64,000 nt of DNA from Anadara kagoshimensis (GCA_021292105.1 CM037857.1:41888916-41952915); one strand, 5' to 3'. Counted from the stretch's first letter, positions 50,201 to 63,419 are shown. The notes: generated by a model not told the origin, from the letters alone. Translations and numbers: made by a program.

Positions 50201-53200
50201 ATATTGAAGGTCATTGCATAAAGAGGGTCAATGGTCATTGCTATTAAGGGCCATTGCTTAAAGAGGACAATGGACACTAGTTTTTAAGGTAATTGCATAA
50301 AGAGAACAATTGACACTCATATTGAAGGTCATTGCATAAAGAGGGTCAATGGTCATTGCTGTAAAGGGCCATTGCCTAAAGAGGACTATGGGTCATTAGT
50401 TTTGAAGGTCATTGCATAAAGAGGACAATTGGCACTGATATGGAAGTTCATTGCATAAAGAGGGTCAATGGTCATTGCTATTAACGACCATTGCTTAAAG
50501 AGGACAATAGATCACTAGTTTTCAAGGTCATTGCATAAAGAGGACAATTGACACTGATATTGAAGGTCATTGCATAAAGAGGGTCAATGGTCACTGCTAT
50601 TAAGGATCATTGCTTAAAAAGGACAATGGGTCACTAGTTTTCAATGCATAAAGAGGACAATTGTCACTGGTATTGAAGGTCATTACATAAAGAGGGCCAT
50701 TGGTCATTGCTATTAAGGGGCATTGCTTAAAGAGGACAATGGGTCACTAGTTTTCAAGGCCATTGCATAAAGAGGGCTATTGTCACTGGTAGTGAAGGTC
50801 ATTACATAAAGAGGGCCATTGGTCATTGGTATTGAAGATCATTGCATTAAGAGGGCCATTGGCCATTGGTATTGAAGGTCATTGCATTAAGAGGGCAATT
50901 GACATTGGTATTAAGAGTCATTGCATTAAGAGGGCCATTGATCATTGGTATTGAAGGTCATCGAACAAAGAGGACCATTGGCCATTTCTTTTGAAGGTCA
51001 TTGCATAAAGAGGACAATTGGCATTGGTATTGAAGGTAATTGCATTAAGAGGGCCATTAGTCATTGGTATTGAAGGTCATTGCATTAAGAGGGCCATTGG
51101 TCATTGGTATTGAAGGTCATTGCATTAAGAGGACCATTGGTCATTGGTATTGAAGGTCATTGCATTAAGAGGGCCATTGGTCATTGGTATTGAAGGTCAT
51201 TTAACAAAGAGCACCATTGGTCATTTCTATTGAAGGTCATCGCATAAAGAGGACAATTGGCATTGATATTGAAGGTAATTGCATTAAGAGGGCCATTGGT
51301 CATTGATATTGAAGGTCATTGCATTAGGAGGGCAATTGGTCATTGCTATTAAGGGTCATTGCTTAAAGAGGACAATGGGTCATTAGTTTTGAAGGCCATT
51401 GCATAAAGAGGGCTATTGTCACTGTATTGAAGGTCATTACATAAAGAGGGCCATTGGTCATTGGTATTAAGGGTCATTGCATTAAGAGGGCCACTGGTCA
51501 TTGTTTTTGAAGGTCATTGAACAAAGAGCACATTGGTCACTTGTGTTGAAGGTCATTGCATAAAGAGGGTCAATGGTTATTGGTATTGAAGGTCATTTGC
51601 ATAAAAAGGACTGTTGGCACTGATATTGAAGGTCATTACATAAAGAGGGTCAATGGTTATTGGTATTGAAGGTCATTACATAACGAGGGCCATTAGTCAT
51701 TGGTATTGAAGGTCATTGCATAAAGAGGGTCAATGGTTATTGGAATTGAAGGTCATTGCATTAAGAGGGCCATTGGTCATTGGTATTGAAGGTCATTGCA
51801 TTAAGAGGGCCATTGGTCATTGGTGTTGAGGTGATTGCATTAAGAGGGCCATTGGTCATTGGTATTGAAGGTCATTTAACAAAGAGCACCATTGGTCATT
51901 TCTATTGAAGGTCATTGCATAAAGAGGGCCATTGGTCATTGGTATTGAAGGTAATTGCATTAAGAGGCCATTGGTCATTGGTATTGAAAGTCATTGAACA
52001 AAGAGGAACATTAGCCATTTCTTTTGAAGGTCATTGCATAAAGAGGGTCAATGGTTATTGGAATTGAAGGTCATTGCATTAAGAGGGCCATTGGTCATTG
52101 GTATTGAAGGTCATTACATAAAGAAGGCCATTAGTCATTGGTATTGAAGGTCATTGCATAAAGAGGGTCATTGGTCATTGGTATTGAAGGTCATTGTATA
52201 AAGAGGGGCATTGGTCATTGTAATTGAAGGTCATTACATAAAGAAGGCCATTAGTCATTGGTATTGAAGGTCATTGCATTAAGAGGGCCATTGGTCATTA
52301 ATATTGAAGGTCATTGCATTAAGAGGGTCAATGGTCATTGCTGTAAAGGCCATTGCTTAAAACGACAATGGTCATTAGTGTTGAAAGTCATTGCTTAAAG
52401 AGGACAATTGGCACTGATATTGAAGGTCATTGCATAAAGAGGGCCAATGGTCATTGCTATTCAGGGTCATTGCTTAAAGAGGACAATGGGCCATTAGTAT
52501 TGAAGGTAATTGCATAAAGAGGGCCAATGGTCATTGTTATTAAGGGCCATTGCTTAAAGAGGACAATGGATCACTAGTTTTCAAGGTCATTGCATAAAGA
52601 GGACAATTGGCACTGATATTGAAGGTCATTGCACAAAGAGGGCCAATGGTCATTGTTATTAAGGGCCATTGCTTAAAGAGGACAATGGATCACTAGTTTT
52701 GAAGGTCATTGCATAAAGAGGACAATTGGCACTGATATTGAAGGTCATTGCATAAAGAGGGTCAATGGTCATTGCTATTAAGGGCCATTGCTTAAAGAGG
52801 ACAATGGGACACTAGTTTTTAAGGTAATTGCATAAAGAGAACAATTGACACTCATATTGAAGGTCATTGCATAAAGAGGGTCAATGGTCATTGCTGTAAA
52901 GGGCCATTGCCTAAAGAGGACTATGGGTCATTAGTTTTGAAGGTCATTGCATAAAGAGGACAATTGGCACTGATATGGAAGTTCATTGCATAAAGAGGGT
53001 CAATGGTCATTGCTATTAACGACCATTGCTTAAAGAGGACAATAGATCACTAGTTTTCAAGGTCATTGCATAAAGAGGACAATTGACACTGATATTGAAG
53101 GTCATTGCATAAAGAGGGTCAATGGTCACTGCTATTAAGGATCATTGCTTAAAAAGGACAATGGGTCACTAGTTTTCAATGCATAAAGAGGACAATTGTC

Positions 53201-56200
53201 ACTGGTATTGAAGGTCATTACATAAAGAGGGCCATTGGTCATTGCTATTAAGGGGCATTGCTTAAAGAGGACAATGGGTCACTAGTTTTCAAGGCCATTG
53301 CATAAAGAGGGCTATTGTCACTGGTAGTGAAGGTCATTACATAAGAGGGCCATTGGTCATTGGTATTGAAGGTCATTGCATTAAGAGGGCCATTGGCCAT
53401 TGGTATTGAAGGTCATTGCATTAAGAGGGCAATTTGACATTGGTATTAAGAGTCATTGCATTAAGAGGGCCATTGATCATTGGTATTGAAGGTCATCGAA
53501 CAAAGAGGACCATTGGCCATTTCTTTTGAAGGTCATTGCATAAAGAGGACAATTGGCATTGGTATTGAAGGTAATTGCATTAAGAGGGCCATTAGTCATT
53601 GGTATTGAAGGTCATTGCATTAAGAGGGCCATTGGTCATTGGTATTGAAGGTCATTGCATTAAGAGGACCATTGGTCATTGGTATTGAAGGTCATTGCAT
53701 TAAGAGGGCCATTGGTCATTGGTATTGAAGGTCATTTAACAAAGAGCACCATTGGTCATTTCTATTGAAGGTCATCGCATAAAGAGGACAATTGGCATTG
53801 ATATTGAAGGTAATTGCATTAAGAGGGCCATTGGTCATTGATATTGAAGGTCATTGCATTAGGAGGGCAATTGGTCATTGCTATTAAGGGTCATTGCTTA
53901 AAGAGGACAATGGGTCATTAGTTTTGAAGGCCATTGCATAAAGAGGGCTATTGTCACTGGTATTGAAGGTCATTACATAAAGAGGGCCATTGGTCATTGG
54001 TATTAAGGGTCATTGCATTAAGAGGGCCACTGGTCATTGTTTTTGAAGGTCATTGAACAAAGAGCACAATTGGTCACTTGTGTTGAAGGTCATTGCATAA
54101 AGAGGGTCAATGGTTATTGGTATTGAAGGTCATTTGCATAAAAAGGACTGTTGGCACTGATATTGAAGGTCATTCCATAAAGAGGGTCAATGGTTATTGG
54201 TATTGAAGGTCATTACATAACGAGGGCCATTAGTCATTGGTATTGAAGGTCATTGCATAAAGAGGGTCAATGGTTATTGGAATTGAAGGTCATTGCATTA
54301 AGAGGGCCATTGGTCATTGGTATTGAAGGTCATTGCATTAAGAGGGCCATTGGTCATTGGTGTTGAGGGTGATTGCATTAAGAGGGCCATTGGTCATTGG
54401 TATTGAAGGTCATTTAACAAAGAGCACCATTGGTCATTTCTATTGAAGGTCATTGCATAAAGAGGGCCATTGGTCATTGGTATTGAAGGTAATTGCATTA
54501 AGAGGGCCATTGGTCATTGGTATTGAAAGTCATTGAACAAAGAGGAACATTAGCCATTTCTTTTGAAGGTCATTGCATAAAGAGGGTCAATGGTTATTGG
54601 AATTGAAGGTCATTGCATTAAGAGGGCCATTGGTCATTGGTATTGAAGGTCATTACATAAAGAAGGCCATTAGTCATTGGTATTGAAGGTCATTGCATAA
54701 AGAGGGTCATTGGTCATTGGTATTGAAGGTCATTGTATAAAGAGGGGCATTGGTCATTGTAATTGAAGGTCATTACATAAAGAAGGCCATTAGTCATTGG
54801 TATTGAAGGTCATTGCATTAAGAGGGTCATTGGTCATTAATATTGAAGGTCATTGCATTAAGAGGGTCAATGGTCATTGCTGTAAAGGGCCATTGCTTAA
54901 AAACGACAATGGGTCATTAGTGTTGAAAGTCATTGCTTAAAGAGGACAATTGGCACTGATATTGAAGGTCATTGCATAAAGAGGGTCAATGGTCATTGCT
55001 ATTAAGGGTCATTGCTTAAAGAGGACATTGGGTCATTAGTTTTGAAGGCCATTGCATAGAGAGGGCTATTGTCACTGGTATTAAAGGTCAATACTTAAAG
55101 AGGGCCATTGGTCATTGGTATTAAGGGTCATTGCATTAAGAGGGCCACTAGTCATTGTTTTTGAAGGTCATTGAACAAAGAGCACAATTGGTCACTTGTG
55201 TTGAAGGTCATTGCATAAAGAGGGTCAATGGTTATTGGTATTGAAGGTCATTTGCATAAAAGGACTGTTGGCACTGATATTGAAGGTCATTACATAAAGA
55301 GGGTAAATGGTTATTGGTATTGAAGGTCATTACATAAAGAGGGCCATTAGTCATTGGTATTGAAGGTCATTGCATAAAGAGGGTCATTGGTCATTGGTAT
55401 TGAAGGTCATTGCATTAAGAGGTCCATTAGTCATTGGTATTGAAGGTCATTACATTAAGCGGGCCATTGGTCATTGGTACTAGTATTGAAGGTCATTAAA
55501 CAAAGAGCACAATTGGTCATTTCTTTTGAAGGTCATTGCATAAAGAGGGTCAATGGTTATTGGTTGTGAAGGTTATTGCATTAAGAGGGATATTGGCACT
55601 GATATTGAAGGTTATTGCATTAAGAGGGCCATTGGTCACTGCTATTGAAGGTCATTACATAAAGAGGGCCATTAGTCATTGGTATTGAAGGTCATTCCAA
55701 TAAGAGGGTCAATGGTTATTTGTATTGAAGGTCATTGCATAAAGAGGACTGTTGGCACTGATATTGAAGGTCATTGCATAAAGAGGGCCATTGGTCATCG
55801 GTATTGAAGGTCATTGCATTCAGAGGGCCATTGGTCATTGCTATTGAAGGTCATTGCATTAAGATGGCCACTGGTCATTGCTTTTGAAGGACATTGAACA
55901 AAGAGCACAATTGGTCACTTGTATTGAAGGTCATTGCACAAAGAGGGCCATTGGTCATTGGTATTGAAGGTCATTGCATTAAGAGGGCCATTAGTCATTG
56001 GTATTGAAGGTCATTGCATTAAGAGGGCCACTGGTCATTAATATTGAAGGTCATTGCATTAAGAGGGCCATTGGTCATTGGTATTAAAGGCCATCGAATT
56101 AAGACGGTCAATGGTCATTGCTGTAAAGGGCCATTGCTTAAAGACGACAATGGGCCATTAGTTTTGAAGGTCATTGCATAAAGAGGACAATTGGCACTGA

Positions 56201-59200
56201 AATTGAAGGTCATTGCATAAAGAGGGTCAATGGTCATTGCTATTAAGGGTCATTGCTTAAAGAGGGTCAATGGTTATTGGAATTGAAGGTCATTGCATTA
56301 AGAGGGCCATTGGTCATTGGTATTGGAGGTCATTGCATTAAGAGGGCCATTGGTCATTGGTGTTGAGGGTGATTGCATTAAGAGGGCCATTAGTCATTGG
56401 TATTGAAGGTCATTTAACAAAGAGCACCATTGGTCATTTCTATTGAAGGTCATTGCATAAAGAGGGCCATTGGTCATTGGTATTGAAGGTAATTGCATTA
56501 AGAGGGCCATTGGTCATTGGTATTGAAGGTCATTGAACAAAGAGGAACATTAGCCATTTCTTTTGAAGGTCATTGCATAAAGAGGGTCAATGGTTATTGG
56601 AATTGAAGGTCATTGCATTAAGAGGGCCATTGGTCATTGGTATTGAAGGTCATTACATAAAGAAGGCCATTAGTCATTGGTATTGAAGGTCATTGCATAA
56701 AGAGGGGCATTGGTCATTGGTATTGAAGGTCATTGCATAAAAAGGGGCATTGGTCATTGTAATTGAAGGTCATTACATAAAGAAGGCCATTAGGCATTGG
56801 TATTGAAGGTCATTGCATTAAGAGGGCCATTGGTCATTAATATTGAAGGTCATTGCATTAAGAGGGTCAATGGTCATTGCTGTAAAGGGCCATTGCTTAA
56901 AGACGACAATGGGCCATTAGTGTTGAAAGTCATTGCTTAAAGAGGACAATTGGCACTGATATTGAAGGTCATTGCATAAAGAGGGTCAATGGTCATTGCT
57001 ATTAAGGGTCATTGCTTAAAGAGGACAATGGGTCATTAGTTTTGAAGGCCATTGCATAAAGAGGGCTATTCTCACTGGTATTAAAGGTCAATACTTAAAG
57101 AGGGCCATTGGTCATTGGTATTAAGGGTCATTGCATTAAGAGGGCCACTAGTCATTGTTTTTGAAGGTCATTGAACAAAGAGCACAATTGGTCACTTGTG
57201 TTGAAGGTCATTGCATAAATAGGGTCAATGGTTATTGGTATTGAAGGTCATTTGCATAAAACGGACTGTTGGCACTGATATTGAAGGTCATTACATAAAG
57301 AGGGTCAATGGTTATTGGTATTGAAGGTCATTACATAAAGAGGGCCATTAGTCATTGGTATTGAAGGTCATTGCATAAAGAGGGTCATTGGTCATTGGTA
57401 TTGAAGGTCATTGCATTAAGAGGTCCATTAGTCATTGGTATTGAAGGTCATTACATTAAGAGGGCCATTGGTCATTGGTACTAGAATTGAAGGTCATTGA
57501 ACAAAGAGCACAATTGGTCATTTCTTTTGAAGGACATTGCATAAAGAGGGTCAATGGTTATTGGTTGTGAAGGTTATTGAAGGTCATTACATAAAGAGGG
57601 CCATTAGTCATTGGTATTGAAGGTCATTGCATAAAGAGGGTCATCGGTCATTGGTATTGAAGGTCATTGCATTAAGAGGTCCATTAGTCATTGGTATTGA
57701 AGGTCATTACATTAAGCGGGCCATTGGTCATTGGTACTAGTATTGAAGGTCATTAAACAAAGAGCACAATTGGTCATTTCTTTTGAAGGTCATTGCATAA
57801 AGAGGGTCAATGGTTATTGGTTGTGAAGGTTATTGCATTAAGAGGGATATTGGCACTGATATTGAAGGTTATTGCATTAAGAGGGCCATTGGTCACTGCT
57901 ATTGAAGGTCATTACATAAAGAGGGCCATTAGTCATTGGTATTGAAGGTCATTCCATTAAGAGGGTCAATGGTTATTTGTATTGAAGGTCATTGCATAAA
58001 GAGGACTGTTGGCACTGATATTGAAGGTCATTGCATAAAGAGGGCCATTGGTCATCGGTATTGAAGGTCATTGCATTTAGAGGGCCATTGGTCATTGCTA
58101 TTGAAGGTCATTGCATTAAGATGGCCACTGGTCATTGCTTTTGAAGGACATTGAACAAAGAGCACAATTGGTCACTTGTATTGAAGGTCATTGCACAAAG
58201 AGGGCCATTGGTCATTGGTATTGAAGGTCATTGCATTAAGAGGGCCATTAGTCATTGGTATTGAAGGTCATTGCATTAAGAGGGCCACTGGTCATTAATA
58301 TTGAAGGTCATTGCATTAAGAGGGCCATTGGTCATTGGTATTAAAGGTCATCGAATTAAGACGGTCAATGGTCATTGCTGTAAAGGGCCATTGCTTAAAG
58401 ACGACAATGGGCCATTAGTTTTGAAGGTCATTGCATAAAGAGGACAATTGGCACTGAAATTGAAGGTCATTGCATAAAGAGGGTCAATGGTCATTGCTAT
58501 TAAGGGTCATTGCTTAAAGAGGGTCAATGGTTATTGGAATTGAAGGTCATTGCATTAAGAGGGCCATTGGTCATTGGTATTGAAGGTCATTGCATTAAGA
58601 GGGCCATTGGTCATTGGTGTTGAGGGTGATTGCATTAAGAGGGCCATTGGTCATTGGTATTGAAGGTCATTTAACAAAGAGCACCATTGGTCATTTCTAT
58701 TGAAGGTCATTGCATAAAGAGGGCCATTGGTCATTGGTATTGAAGGTAATTGCATTAAGAGGGCCATTGGTCATTGGTATTGAAGGTCATTGAACAAAGA
58801 GGAACATTAGCCATTTCTTTTGAAGGTCATTGCATAAAGAGGGTCAATGGTTATTGGAATTGAAGGTCATTGCATTAAGAGGGCCATTGGTCATTGGTAT
58901 TGAAGGTCATTACATAAAGAAGGCCATTAGTCATTGGTATTGAAGGTCATTGCATAAAGAGGGTCATTGGTCATTGGTATTGAAGGTCATTGCATAAAAA
59001 GGGGCATTGGTCATTGTAATTGAAGGTCATTACATAAAGAAGGCCATTAGGCATTGGTATTGAAGGTCATTGCATTAAGAGGGCCATTGGTTATTAATAT
59101 TGAAGGTCATTGCATTAAGAGGGTCAATGGTCATTGCTGTAAAGGGCCATTGCTTAAAGACGACAATGGGCCATTAGTGTTGAAAGTCATTGCTTAAAGA

Positions 59201-60967
59201 GGACAATTGGCACTGATATTGAAGGTCATTGCATAAAGAGGGTCAATGGTCATTGCTATTAAGGGTCATTGCTTAAAGAGGACAATGGGTCATTAGTTTT
59301 GAAGGCCATTGCATAAAGAGGGCTATTGTCACTGGTATTAAAGGTCAATACTTAAAGAGGGCCATTGGTCATTGGTATTAAGGGTCATTGCATTAAGAGG
59401 GCCACTAGTCATTGTTTTTGAAGGTCATTGAACAAAGAGCACAATTGGTCACTTGTGTTGAAGGTCATTGCATAAATAGGGTCAATGGTTATTGGTATTG
59501 AAGGTCATTTGCATAAAAAGGACTGTTGGCACTGATATTGAAGGTCATTACATAAAGAGGGTCAATGGTTATTGGTATTGAAGGTCATTACATAAAGAGG
59601 GCCATTAGTCATTGGTATTGAAGGTCATTGCATAAAGAGGGTCATTGGTCATTGGTATTGAAGGTCATTGCATTAAGAGGTCCATTATTCATTGGTATTG
59701 AAGGTCATTACATTAAGAGGGCCATTGGTCATTGGTACTAGTATTGAAGGTCATTGAACAAAGAGCACAATTGGTCATTTCTTTTGAAGGTCATTGCATA
59801 AAGAGGGTCAATGGTTATTGGTTGTGAAGGTTATTGAAGGTCATTACATAAAGAGGGCCATTAGTCATTGGTATTGAAGGTCATTGCATAAAGAGGGTCA
59901 TTGGTCATTGGTATTGAAGGTCATTGCATTAAGAGGTCCATTAGTCATTGGTATTGAAGGTCATTGCATAAAGAGGGTCATTGGTCATTGGTATTGAAGG
60001 TCATTGCATAAAAAGGGGCATTGGTCATTGTAATTGAAGGTCATTACATAAAGAAGGCCATTAGGCATTGGTATTGAAGGTCATTGCATTAAGAGGGCCA
60101 TTGGTCATTAATATTGAAGGTCATTGCATTAAGAGGGTCAATGGTCATTGCTGTAAAGGGCCATTGCTTAAAGACGACAATGGGCCATTAGTGTTGAAAG
60201 TCATTGCTTAAAGAGGACAATTGGCACTGATATTGAAGGTCATTGCATAAAGAGGGTCAATGGTCATTGCTATTAAGGGTCATTGCTTAAAGAGGACAAT
60301 GGGCATAGTATGTTTTGAAGGCCATTGCATAAAGAGGGCTATTGTCACTGGTATTAAAGGTCAATACTTAAAGAGGGCCATTGGTCATTGGTATTAAGGG
60401 TCATTGCATTAAGAGGGCCACTAGTCATTGTTTTTGAAGGTCATTGAACAAAGAGCACAATTGGTCACTTGTGTTGAAGGTCATTGCATAAATAGGGTCA
60501 ATGGTTATTGGTATTGAAGGTCATTTGCATAAAAAGGATCTGTTGGCACTGATATTGAAGGTCATTACATAAAGAGGGTCAATGGTTTATTGGTATTGAA
60601 GGTCATTACATAAAGAGGGCCATTAGTCCATTGGTATTGAAGGTCATTGCATAAAGAGGGGTCATTGGTCATTGGTATTGAAGGTCTTGCATTAAGAGGT
60701 CATTATTCATTGGTATTGAAGGTCTTACATTAAGAGGGCATGGTCATGTGGTACTAGTATTGAAGGTCATTGAACAAAGAGCACAAATTGGTCATTTCTT
60801 TTGAAGGTCATTGGCATAAAGAGGGTCAATGGTTATTGGTTGTGAAGGTTATTGAAGCGTCATTACATAAAGAGGTGCCATTAGTCATTGGTATTGAAGG
60901 TCATTGCATAAAGAGGGTCATTGGTCATTGGTATTGAAGGTCATTGCTTAAGAGGTCCATTAGTCAT
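29211..60967. repeat. 31.8-kb satellite of a 40-bp unit with higher-order structure
   Basis: About 790 copies of a 40-bp unit whose parts are ATTGAAGGTCATTGCATTAA and GAGGGCCATTGGTCATTGGT. Units vary at set positions (CATAAAG or CATTAAG; GGCCATTGG, GGTCAATGG or GACAATTGG; GAACAAAGAGCAC), and the variants recur in fixed order. The first 1.9 kb is built of a roughly 120-bp trimer; later parts use longer orders. Diagnostic words repeat at about 2.25, 4.25 and 6.52 kb. Because 40 is not a multiple of three, every frame is cycled. The open frames inside (for example 35948-36169, 38060-38260, 44035-44232, 49212-49412) are products of the repeat, not genes. The right end is hidden by the gap. Confidence 0.97.
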
Positions 60968-61967
60968 NNNNNNNNNNNNNNNNNNNNNNNNNNNNNNNNN
61001 NNNNNNNNNNNNNNNNNNNNNNNNNNNNNNNNNNNNNNNNNNNNNNNNNNNNNNNNNNNNNNNNNNNNNNNNNNNNNNNNNNNNNNNNNNNNNNNNNNNN
61101 NNNNNNNNNNNNNNNNNNNNNNNNNNNNNNNNNNNNNNNNNNNNNNNNNNNNNNNNNNNNNNNNNNNNNNNNNNNNNNNNNNNNNNNNNNNNNNNNNNNN
61201 NNNNNNNNNNNNNNNNNNNNNNNNNNNNNNNNNNNNNNNNNNNNNNNNNNNNNNNNNNNNNNNNNNNNNNNNNNNNNNNNNNNNNNNNNNNNNNNNNNNN
61301 NNNNNNNNNNNNNNNNNNNNNNNNNNNNNNNNNNNNNNNNNNNNNNNNNNNNNNNNNNNNNNNNNNNNNNNNNNNNNNNNNNNNNNNNNNNNNNNNNNNN
61401 NNNNNNNNNNNNNNNNNNNNNNNNNNNNNNNNNNNNNNNNNNNNNNNNNNNNNNNNNNNNNNNNNNNNNNNNNNNNNNNNNNNNNNNNNNNNNNNNNNNN
61501 NNNNNNNNNNNNNNNNNNNNNNNNNNNNNNNNNNNNNNNNNNNNNNNNNNNNNNNNNNNNNNNNNNNNNNNNNNNNNNNNNNNNNNNNNNNNNNNNNNNN
61601 NNNNNNNNNNNNNNNNNNNNNNNNNNNNNNNNNNNNNNNNNNNNNNNNNNNNNNNNNNNNNNNNNNNNNNNNNNNNNNNNNNNNNNNNNNNNNNNNNNNN
61701 NNNNNNNNNNNNNNNNNNNNNNNNNNNNNNNNNNNNNNNNNNNNNNNNNNNNNNNNNNNNNNNNNNNNNNNNNNNNNNNNNNNNNNNNNNNNNNNNNNNN
61801 NNNNNNNNNNNNNNNNNNNNNNNNNNNNNNNNNNNNNNNNNNNNNNNNNNNNNNNNNNNNNNNNNNNNNNNNNNNNNNNNNNNNNNNNNNNNNNNNNNNN
61901 NNNNNNNNNNNNNNNNNNNNNNNNNNNNNNNNNNNNNNNNNNNNNNNNNNNNNNNNNNNNNNNNNNN
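60968..61967. other. Assembly gap of exactly 1000 N
   Basis: A round-number run of N placed between the satellite and unrelated sequence. It is likely a scaffold join of unknown true size. Confidence 0.99.
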
Positions 61968-62030
61968 TTAAAAGTGATGTTGAGACCTTGGTTATATGTG
62001 TATGTTATTTACCCCCTGAGAAATCATCTC
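61968..62030 (+). mobile_element. LINE endonuclease fragment at the gap edge
   Basis: 63 bases match 63579-63642 with a single A indel. They encode the same SDVETLVICVCYLPPEKS stretch of a LINE endonuclease domain. The match breaks abruptly at 62030, where unrelated AT-rich sequence follows. Confidence 0.8.
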
Positions 62031-62969
62031 TACTTTTGAATTTTTATGAAATAATACATAATGACAGTTCTGAACAAAAGAAGAGTTACTCAGTCATATA
62101 TGAATTTTTCATGCCGGATTGTTGGTTTACTGGTTATAATTTTAATTGTTAAATAGTTAGGGCCCTGCAAAAGTACACACTGTCCGTCCACAGTCGGGAG
62201 TTTTATAATCAGTGGTCCCTACATGTGTTCTCATGTATCGTGCTTCTTTTTTTTCTTAAGTTTCTTGTTTTGCTGTGGTGTGTTATTCGTAGCTCTGGTT
62301 ATTTTTAAATCACTTTTCATTTTATAAATATACAGATTGTAATATTAATACATCAGTAGCGGTGAAGGTGTGTTGCTTGATTATAATCAATTGCGTACAA
62401 ACGCTACTTACAAGGTTATATATCAAAAGCGGAGCAAAACGAAATGTCATTTCTGAAGACGGATGCCGTAACATTAAGGAACGGATGCAGTACCATTGTT
62501 GTAAACTGCAGAACGGATGCCATACCATGAAATCTTTAACGTCCGATTTTTTGCACTTAATTACATAGTTGCAAGCAAAAATGGAAGGGAACAAAAAGAG
62601 TGTTGTGTTGTGCGTGTGTACATAAAAAATTACACCTTTACACATAAGATGAAGCATTTTATATTGAAAAAATCAACATTGTCTGCTCAGAGTAACATTT
62701 CTGGAGTTAGTTTGATTATTCTGCATGCCATATGCAATCTGACGATGTCAATACAGTGCAAGACCATTCTTATACCACATTCCATCACCTAACTTAATCA
62801 AAACCTTGTAAATTCGCAAAAATCTCTCTTTACCTGTATCTGACCGTGATGATTTTCCTCGGCTGGATGCTGTAACACACGAATGTATGAAGTAACCATC
62901 GGACGGATGCTATAAAGCGCGTATCCATCGGCTGGATGCGATTTTCGGGAAATTGGTATACCCCCCGTG
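62031..62969. other. Intergenic, no gene seen; CGGATGC motif cluster
   Basis: AT-rich sequence with overlapping short open frames on both strands (62322-62657, 62362-62568, 62517-62792), none with a recognisable domain. The heptamer GGATGC, usually as CGGATGC or GGCTGGATGC, recurs seven times between 62460 and 62940. Confidence 0.45.
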
Positions 62970-63181
62970 TACCCTTTGTGATGTTTATTTAATATTCATA
63001 TATTTTAACTGAGTAGATATATAGTTACGATCATGAACCTCAAACATATAGGAATAACCGATATAAGTCGCGTAATTGAAATACAAACAGATGGCCTCCT
63101 ACGATGTGTATTGCGCATTGAATCACGATTATTAATCAATAAACTTTTTAAAAAAATATTAAATAAACATCACAAAGGGTA
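62970..63181. repeat. 27-bp perfect inverted repeat around a 158-bp spacer
   Basis: TACCCTTTGTGATGTTTATT and the next seven bases (62970-62996) reappear as the exact reverse complement at 63155-63181. No target duplication is obvious outside the arms. This may be a small MITE or foldback element. Confidence 0.85.
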
Positions 63182-63419
63182 ACTTTTATTATATCTTATT
63201 TTGGATTTTACATGAATTCCGAGTCCATCAGTGTTTATACTGTCTGGCGACATTGGGAGGGCACCTGGCCATGGGTATATCCTCGGGCAGTGTCGACACG
63301 ATCCAATATTACCTGAATCTACCTGCCCATAATTAGAAGGTCTTACATTCACACCTAAGACAACAATCTTAATCAACTCAGTCTTCAAGACCAGTCGTTA
63401 ATTACTGTGTTTATTCAGT
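63182..63419. other. No supported gene
   Basis: Holds a 72-residue minus-strand open frame (63170-63388) with no domain that I recognise. It sits directly before a LINE reading frame on the other strand and may be part of that element's 5' region. Confidence 0.35.

Noticed and set aside
29211..60967. CRISPR-like array.
   Set aside because: There is no alternation of constant repeats with unique spacers. Every part of the 40-bp unit is repeated, and the context is a eukaryotic genome.
60921..62152. Two long plus-strand open frames of 372 and 402 residues.
   Set aside because: They consist almost entirely of the 1000-N gap and are meaningless.
62322..62792. Overlapping open frames on both strands after the gap.
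   Set aside because: Short, mutually overlapping, AT-rich, with no recognisable domain or splice structure.
63170..63388. Minus-strand 72-residue open frame with a CRHC motif.
   Set aside because: Not recognised. It overlaps the inverted repeat arm and lies in the probable 5' region of the LINE on the other strand.
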